Assembly (NCBI RefSeq): GCF_001949145.1
Contig: NW_019091358.1
Coordinates: 1,267,494-1,279,478, forward strand
Direction: 5' to 3'
DNA length: 11,985 nt
DNA from: Acanthaster planci
Taxonomy: Eukaryota > Echinodermata > Asteroidea > Valvatida > Acanthasteridae
Part shown: one piece after another, positions 8,273 to 11,985 of the stretch
How positions within the stretch are numbered: the first letter of the stretch is position 1
Layout: each line of letters begins with the position of its first letter
Position numbers and translations under genes: made by a program
Notes under the pieces: generated by a model
What the model was told of the DNA's origin: nothing
Databases searched by the model: none
Seen by the model: only the letters and a program-made list of their open reading frames with translations

Positions 8273-8594
8273 ACTTGTTTTGACTTTCCGACTCATAAGG
8301 TATATAGAAATGGAAATAAGTATGTGCTTGGCTGGTCCTAAATTTTGAAGACCTGCACTGGATAATGGCGGCTGATTAAGATGTCCCTCGCCATTGGCTC
8401 ATCGTGACGCGTGTTCTGCGGCACCTCGCGCAGAGCGTGTCACCCGCAGGCACGCCGGGAACGTACCATACAATGGCAAGAGGGGTACTTCAATAAAATA
8501 AAGTTAAAGTGCTCAAAATCATTTTAAATATATAATTGTTGAACTTGTTTGACTTTTGGACACACAAGTTTATGAATAGGAATAAAATGTGCTT
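8273..8594 (+). repeat. Pair of diverged direct repeats, 270 bp apart
   Basis: 8273-8329 and 8543-8594 share ACTTGTTT(T)GACTTT, GAC(T/A)CA(T/C)AAG, GGAA(A)TAA and ATGTGCTT in the same order with small indels. Flanking A/T-rich bases are also similar. Between them lies a GC-rich, CpG-rich block (8360-8470) very unlike its surroundings, followed by AATAAAATAAAG near 8493. Direct repeats around a foreign-looking core suggest an insertion flanked by a duplicated segment, or two copies of a short interspersed repeat. Confidence 0.6.
8364..8443. other. GC-rich block with two hairpins
   Basis: AATGGCG at 8364-8370 pairs with CGCCATT at 8389-8395. A larger stem runs from GTGACGCGTGTTCTGCG (8404-8420) to CGCAGAGCGTGTCAC (8429-8443): GTGAC/GTCAC and TCTGCG/CGCAGA are perfect with a 2-base bulge between. 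An inverted CCAAT box (ATTGG, 8393-8397), a YY1-like AATGGCGGC and a GTGACGCG word lie here, so a promoter or CpG-rich regulatory segment is one reading. No ORF of note follows on either strand. Confidence 0.4.
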
Positions 8595-8621
8595 CTCACC
8601 CCCTCAAAAAAGATCGGCTCA

Positions 8622-8680
8622 GGAGAATGGACGCTGAACATACCCTCACCTGCGGCTCGGATATTGATAGTCCATTCTCC
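8622..8680. repeat. 11-bp perfect inverted repeat
   Basis: GGAGAATGGAC (8622-8632) and GTCCATTCTCC (8670-8680) are exact reverse complements with a 37-bp loop. It immediately follows the second direct repeat of the preceding cluster and may be part of the same small element. No function is evident. Confidence 0.6.
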
Positions 8681-9156
8681 AAGCACACCCCCCTAAAGTG
8701 TAGCTTCAATGAATTTTTCGTAGACACAATGCACCTATATTTAATTTATTTAATTAGGCCTAAGACACAAAATTGCAATGTGAAGGTTTGTGGTAAAAAC
8801 TGATTGCAGCTACCCTATAAGAACAACTGTTCCGTGACACTAATTCCATTCAAAACCTAATGCCTTCCTCCATAGAATGGAAGTGAAACGTCACTGGATT
8901 CATTTGCAGACAGAGAAAAAGTGACCACTGCAAAAGCCTGGCGTAGGCCTACTCTCGTCCCAAGTTCAGTGTACATTCACATACGGCGCCATGTTCAACG
9001 TGTTGGCTGCGCGCATTACTGAGCTTGACACCCCTTGCGGTAAGCCGTGCGTTGCAGTTCGTTAGACTTGACGATATAGACAGTACGACCAATAACCAAG
9101 GTTGACCAAGGGTTTCTGTTTTCAATTGCAATTTTTCAACTTCTCTGATACCATTC
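8681..9156. other. Non-coding stretch, nothing recognised
   Basis: Stops in all frames apart from very short open stretches. There is no repeat longer than a few bases and no RNA structure that I can support. Confidence 0.45.
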
Positions 9157-9513
9157 TCACTCCCACTGTGGAAGTGCCTTTACAGTCCAATTTTTCTTTA
9201 CTTTGGAGAAATCATTTATAACAAACAAAACGTAATTGCGGCCTTCAGCCTCGGGAAATAGGACCATCTTCAAATCGTTCAGAGTCCCCAGGGCGCATAC
9301 ACGAGCACATGAAGACTTCATTGCCAGTCCATCTGTGTATACTATTATCATAAGGACATTCAAACTACAATACTCACCACAGATGCCTCCTGAACAACGT
9401 AAGGTAAGTAGAAGTTTCTGAGCGCACTGCCATAACCCCCGTACTAAAAGAAAGAGCAAAGGACCAGAGAAGGAAAGGGGAGAAACTAATTGTATGAAAT
9501 GTAATCTATTCAC
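9157..9513 (-). CDS. Possible C-terminal exon, unknown protein
   Basis: Open frame of up to 118 codons on the minus strand ending at TGA 9159-9157. The part most like coding sequence runs from 9332, after GTATACACAG (an acceptor-like AG at 9334-9333, weak polypyrimidine tract), to the stop: about 58 codons, acidic then basic, including GTLNDLKMVLFPEAEGRNY and ending PQWE. Codon use looks ordinary. I recognise no family. Opposite-strand frames are also partly open, and a strong donor-like AAGGTAAGT exists on the + strand at 9401-9409, so the strand is not certain. Confidence 0.15.
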   Translation of the reverse strand: MNRLHFIQLVSPLSFSGPLLFLLVRGLWQCAQKLLLTLRCSGGICGEYCSLNVLMIIVYTDGLAMKSSCARVCALGTLNDLKMVLFPEAEGRNYVLFVINDFSKVKKNWTVKALPQWE

Positions 9514-10240
9514 GACACAGTATAATAGTGTAAAGCTTAATTACTGGGAATGCTTCATTACACAAATTGTTCATAATTTGAAAAGGATCACTTCCTTTTA
9601 TTTAACATCTAGGCTTAGCCCATGATTAATCATAAAGACTGATCGGGTGGAAATACTCGCAGGCACCCCACAGAGCCTTGGTGTCGTTGACCCCAACTTT
9701 ACAGCCAATTGAGCCCACAGGTATTCGGGATACAATAGCGGCAGGGGTGCCCTAAAACCCCAATCAAAGCAGATATTATACGTACGTTTGATTTGTTATT
9801 CATTAATTTTTGTATCCGAATTCTATGAGTTAACAATAAATGTGCACTGGCTATGACTGTTGAAACTTTGAGAACAAAAATCCCCAAACGATTTCGTGTA
9901 TTGTTATTCAGAAAAAAGAAGAATAACACCCTTTTGGGGGGCGGGCTGTTCAATTCAATATAGACCTATAATTTTTGAAGTGGTTGACAAAACAACAAAG
10001 ATGACAAAGCAAACTTTAAAAAAAATTGCCGGTTTCTCGCGCACATGAGAATCTTTCAAAGATCTGACCCGTATCCAGAGCTTATTATGTGACAAATGGT
10101 TAAGTGACAAATTAACCGCAGTCCGAACTTCAACATTCATGGTTCTTCGTAAACGTTTTTGATAGTTTTGTCAAATGTACGCCGCATGCAATGTACGGAT
10201 GGTATTTCAATGAAAGGGTCTAGGTTGCGCCCTTTTGGGC
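9514..10240. other. Non-coding stretch, nothing recognised
   Basis: AT-rich. Contains an A/G-rich run near 9911-9927 and a short G run near 9936-9942. Two minus-strand frames of 61-84 codons exist without coding character. I see no gene, RNA or element terminus. Confidence 0.4.
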
Positions 10241-10247
10241 TATAAAA
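10241..10247 (+). promoter_or_regulatory. TATA-box-like site
   Basis: GGGCTATAAAACGCGCGGC at 10237-10255 is a close match to a TATA box with GC-rich flanks, the form seen in strong core promoters. The transcript would start near 10272; the first ATG (10274) opens only a 30-codon frame to TAG at about 10366. It points toward the minus-strand exons, so if active it would give a short or antisense transcript. No CCAAT box is visible upstream. Confidence 0.3.
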
Positions 10248-10368
10248 CGCGCGGCTATTTGGAAAGATATCTCATGTGCATTATTTGTGTGATTATCAAG
10301 GGAAGAAATTTTGATGAGTTTTACACAGGATCGACTGTGTTGAATAATATCTATATTTGCCAGTAGGT

Positions 10369-10502
10369 TTAATAGGCCTCTTCGAGTTCATTTGTACTGT
10401 AATTTATTTTTAATTGGTGATTGCTGAATGGGGCATTGCGTTCGTTTGTCACGGTATGTGGGCCTACGTCTTTGGATCTCATGGCATATCCCCCGAAACA
10501 GT
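10369..10502 (-). CDS. Possible C-terminal tail exon (phase conflict)
   Basis: On the minus strand, after TATAAG (AG at 10504-10503) and a pyrimidine-rich stretch (+ strand 10526-10560), a frame runs CFGGYAMRSKDVGPHTVTNE and continues to a C-terminus NYSTNELEEAY with TAA at 10371-10369. It looks like a polar, tyrosine-containing cytoplasmic tail. It would lie 137 nt downstream of the transmembrane exon. However, that exon ends in phase 0 and this frame needs phase 1, so joining them directly gives an early stop (TVSGDMP). Either an exon is missing, the gene is broken, or this frame is chance. Confidence 0.22.
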
Positions 10503-10639
10503 CTTATAGATTCCACACCAAACAAGAGGAGAATTTCCGGAGAAACGAGAAGAAAAAGTCTGGTGTACCCATTGAACCAATTCTTCAATGGGCAAGAAGG
10601 CAACATCTCCCCGCAGTGCTTGTGTTTTTAGCTGCTTAC

Positions 10640-10845
10640 CTCTGTTGGAGGCCGTGTTGCAGATGTTTCCACGCACTCCAAACCGACAGCTCTATTCCGA
10701 AACATTTTGGACGCATATGTTTGTGGCCTTCGACGTTTTCCTGAAATTCGTGCCCATGTCAATATCAGCACCATGGTCGTGATGACAATAAATCCCCCAA
10801 AAGCAGCCAATATGGGGACAACAATGCCGTCATTTCTTCTTACAT
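10640..10845 (-). CDS. Transmembrane exon of a type I receptor
   Basis: A 206-bp exon. The acceptor is TTTCGTTTGCTTTCACATCCACAG in two overlapping pieces (TTTCGTTTGCTTTC, then ACATCCACAG; + strand 10846-10869), and the donor is AACAGAG followed by GTAAGC (10640/10639). It starts in phase 1 and ends in phase 0, giving 68 full codons. After VRRND come about 24 hydrophobic residues (IVVPILAAFGGFIVITTM, then VLILTW), then ARISGKRRRPQ, the positive-inside stop-transfer pattern expected of a type I helix, then a polar tail ending ETSATRPPTE. Phase-1 introns before transmembrane exons are common in Ig, EGF, CUB and SRCR-type receptors, but no family can be read here. If the donor is unused, the frame ends VSS at TAA 10630-10628, making this a last exon. 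No upstream exon was found before the right edge. Confidence 0.5.
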
Positions 10846-10959
10846 CTGTGGATGTGAAAGCAAACGAAACTACAGGTACGAGGCTGCAAGGAAACGGCGG
10901 TTCGACCTGATTTCAACTTTACCTTCTTTTTTGTGATTAAGCCCAAGAGATGTTCGGGT

Positions 10960-11705
10960 TACTGTGAATTGGGTCCGGTCGAACGGGCCAAAACCGATCC
11001 GAAACACGGTGGATATAAACCAAATCTGACTGGAAACCGATCATATCTTCATAAATCAGACCCGAACCGACATCAACTTAGATAAAACGACCCGAAACGA
11101 CGCATTACCAAACCACCCCGAAAAAACTCAAACAAGTCGTCTGGCTGGGACAAATCGTCCCACAATATACGGTCTATTTACGATAGCCCGTCTCCAAGAG
11201 TTTGCAACGCGTTGGCCAATCACAATGCACGAAATTTGTGGACCCTTTCCAAACGCGCATTGGGTCTACAGATTTCGCGTATCGTGATTGGCCAACGCGT
11301 TGCAAACTCTTGGAGGCGCACTATTGTGAATCGCCCGTATTTGCCGCTTTCTGTGCCTGAACATAATCATTGGCGTTACGCACGCGTTCTTTTGGAAATC
11401 AATCTTTACGAGAACTCAAAACTTTAGCGATAATCTCTGTGTGACTGTGCAGAAAAATGTAATGGGGGGGGGGATTCCCGCATCCTGGACATACCTGGCA
11501 TAGCAACTCTTCAGTAATAATGCACCGTGTGAATGTCCCAAATTCTTTTTGCCCGGTATTTCTCACTCTTTTTACCACGATGGCTTCACTGATTCGACCT
11601 GACCTGATAATCGCAAACGCAAATCGAAACCGACCTCTCCCAGCTGAAATGGTGGAAAAACCGAGCTGACCCGAAGTTGAGTTCAGGTCGGGGTCGGTCG
11701 GGTAA
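10960..11705. repeat. Field of GGGTCGG/CGACCC motifs around a palindrome
   Basis: Short related words recur: GGGTCCGGTCGAACGGG near 10970-10986, GACCCGAACCGAC near 11061, CGACCCGAAACGAC near 11089, GACCTGACCTGA near 11599, CTGACCCGAAGTTGAG near 11668, and GGTCGGGGTCGGTCGGGTAA at the right edge (11686-11705). They occur in both orientations at the two sides of the palindrome at 11167-11340. I read this as a degenerate repeat-rich transposon into which, or from which, the palindrome derives. The ends are not clean inverted repeats, so limits and class are uncertain. Confidence 0.35.
11167..11340. mobile_element. 174-bp palindrome, foldback MITE
   Basis: The two halves are reverse complements without any insertion or deletion around a centre at 11253/11254. 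Across 79-base arms (11167-11245 with 11262-11340) 67 positions match, including 32 perfect consecutive pairs (11192-11223 with 11284-11315). The centre is about 16 bases. Each arm carries GGCCAATCAC, a CCAAT box in opposite orientations. The outer ends read ATACGG/CCGTAT. A TA at 11168-11169 and 11338-11339 could be a Tc1/mariner-type target duplication, but it lies within the palindrome and so proves nothing. If transcribed it would form a long hairpin RNA. It has no coding capacity. Confidence 0.85.
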
Positions 11706-11765
11706 CAAAGCCAGTATTAAAAGAATTTAGGAAAGTCTGCATGGCCGGGCTGGATACAGAGACAG

Positions 11766-11779
11766 TATGGAATTCCATA
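11766..11779. repeat. 14-bp perfect palindrome beside minisatellite
   Basis: TATGGAATTCCATA is self-complementary over all 14 bases and lies 4 bp before the minisatellite array. It may be chance or a binding site; nothing else supports a function. Confidence 0.5.
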
Positions 11780-11783
11780 TCTG

Positions 11784-11956
11784 CCGTCGTGCGTTGCCCG
11801 TCGTCCGTCGCCCGTCGTGCGTCGCCCATCGCCCGTCGTCCGTCGCCCGTCGTGCGTCGCCCGTCTTCCGTCGCCCGTCTTCCGTCGTGCGTCGCCCGTC
11901 GTCCGTCGCCCGTCGTGCGTCGCCCGTTGTGCGTCGCCCGTCGTGCGTCGTCCGTC
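11784..11956. repeat. 7-bp minisatellite, 24.7 units
   Basis: The unit is (C/G)CGTCG(T/C). The array is 173 bp long, with 24 full units and a final five bases, and there is no length change between units. Units partly alternate, giving a loose 14-bp higher order (CCGTCGTGCGTCGC or CCGTCGTCCGTCGC). Variants include GCGTTGC, CCATCGC and CCGTTGT, which look like CpG deamination, and CCGTCTT twice. All frames are open across it on both strands, giving Arg-rich pseudo-proteins (for example DGRRATH repeats on the minus strand); these are by-products of the repeat and I do not annotate them as genes. Confidence 0.95.
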
Positions 11957-11985
11957 AAATGGGTTGCATAGGACATGCAAAAGCC

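Noticed and set aside
10421-10910. Several + strand frames of 64-107 codons
   Set aside because: They overlap the minus-strand transmembrane and tail frames and have neither good starts nor domains; they are best taken as shadows.
11212-11427. 71-codon + strand frame
   Set aside because: It lies mostly inside the palindrome, whose sequence is explained by the inverted repeat.
11784-11956. CRISPR-like array
   Set aside because: The repeats are 7 bp with no spacers, in a eukaryotic context.
11683-11980. Arg-rich proteins of 76-97 residues on both strands
   Set aside because: They come from the 7-bp minisatellite, which keeps all frames open; the flanking residues have no coding character.

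Overview
This window looks like gene-sparse, AT-rich genomic DNA from a marine invertebrate animal. An echinoderm is my first guess and another invertebrate deuterostome, such as amphioxus, my second. The grounds are: one compact secreted C-type lectin gene without introns, splice-site-bounded coding islands instead of packed ORFs, mixed CpG density, frequent TACATGTA-like words, and many short inverted or foldback repeats and simple repeats. There is no bacterial operon, no rRNA or tRNA that I can recognise, and no CRISPR array.

Layout. Positions 1-1011 hold a promoter-like stretch (CCAAT plus TATA, 541-600), a nested inverted repeat (651-675 with 776-800) and a small uncertain ORF whose likely ATG lies inside the right arm. 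Positions 1012-3774 are non-coding as far as I can see. A diverged tandem duplication of about 187 bp (3776-4123) leads directly into the one clear gene, a 172-residue C-type lectin (4170-4688, + strand). Positions 4689-8680 are non-coding with decayed mobile-element-like structures: a 282-bp inverted-repeat element (5589-5870), a 133-bp tandem dimer (6767-7032), a LINE-tail-like tetranucleotide repeat (7428-7457), and a cluster of direct repeats and hairpins (8273-8680). Weak exon-like ORFs lie at 7907-8173 (+) and 9157-9513 (-).

The right end is the second coding area. On the minus strand 10640-10845 looks like an internal exon: a polypyrimidine acceptor, an AG|GTAAGC donor, and a translation giving one transmembrane helix followed by a basic stop-transfer stretch. 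It probably belongs to a type I membrane receptor whose ectodomain exons lie beyond the right edge or were not recognised. A possible tail exon (10369-10502) has a protein-like frame, but its splice phase does not fit. The remainder is repeat: a 174-bp indel-free palindrome (11167-11340) inside a field of GGGTCGG/CGACCC motifs, then a strictly phased 7-bp minisatellite (11784-11956).

Functionally, the lectin is probably a secreted, calcium-dependent, mannose-type sugar-binding protein of innate immunity. The minus-strand exon would anchor a surface receptor. Nothing in the sequence shows that the two work together. I did not find a convincing new multi-gene system. The points most worth following are the duplicated lectin promoter, the lectin's extra cysteines, the orphan transmembrane exon and the long palindrome.
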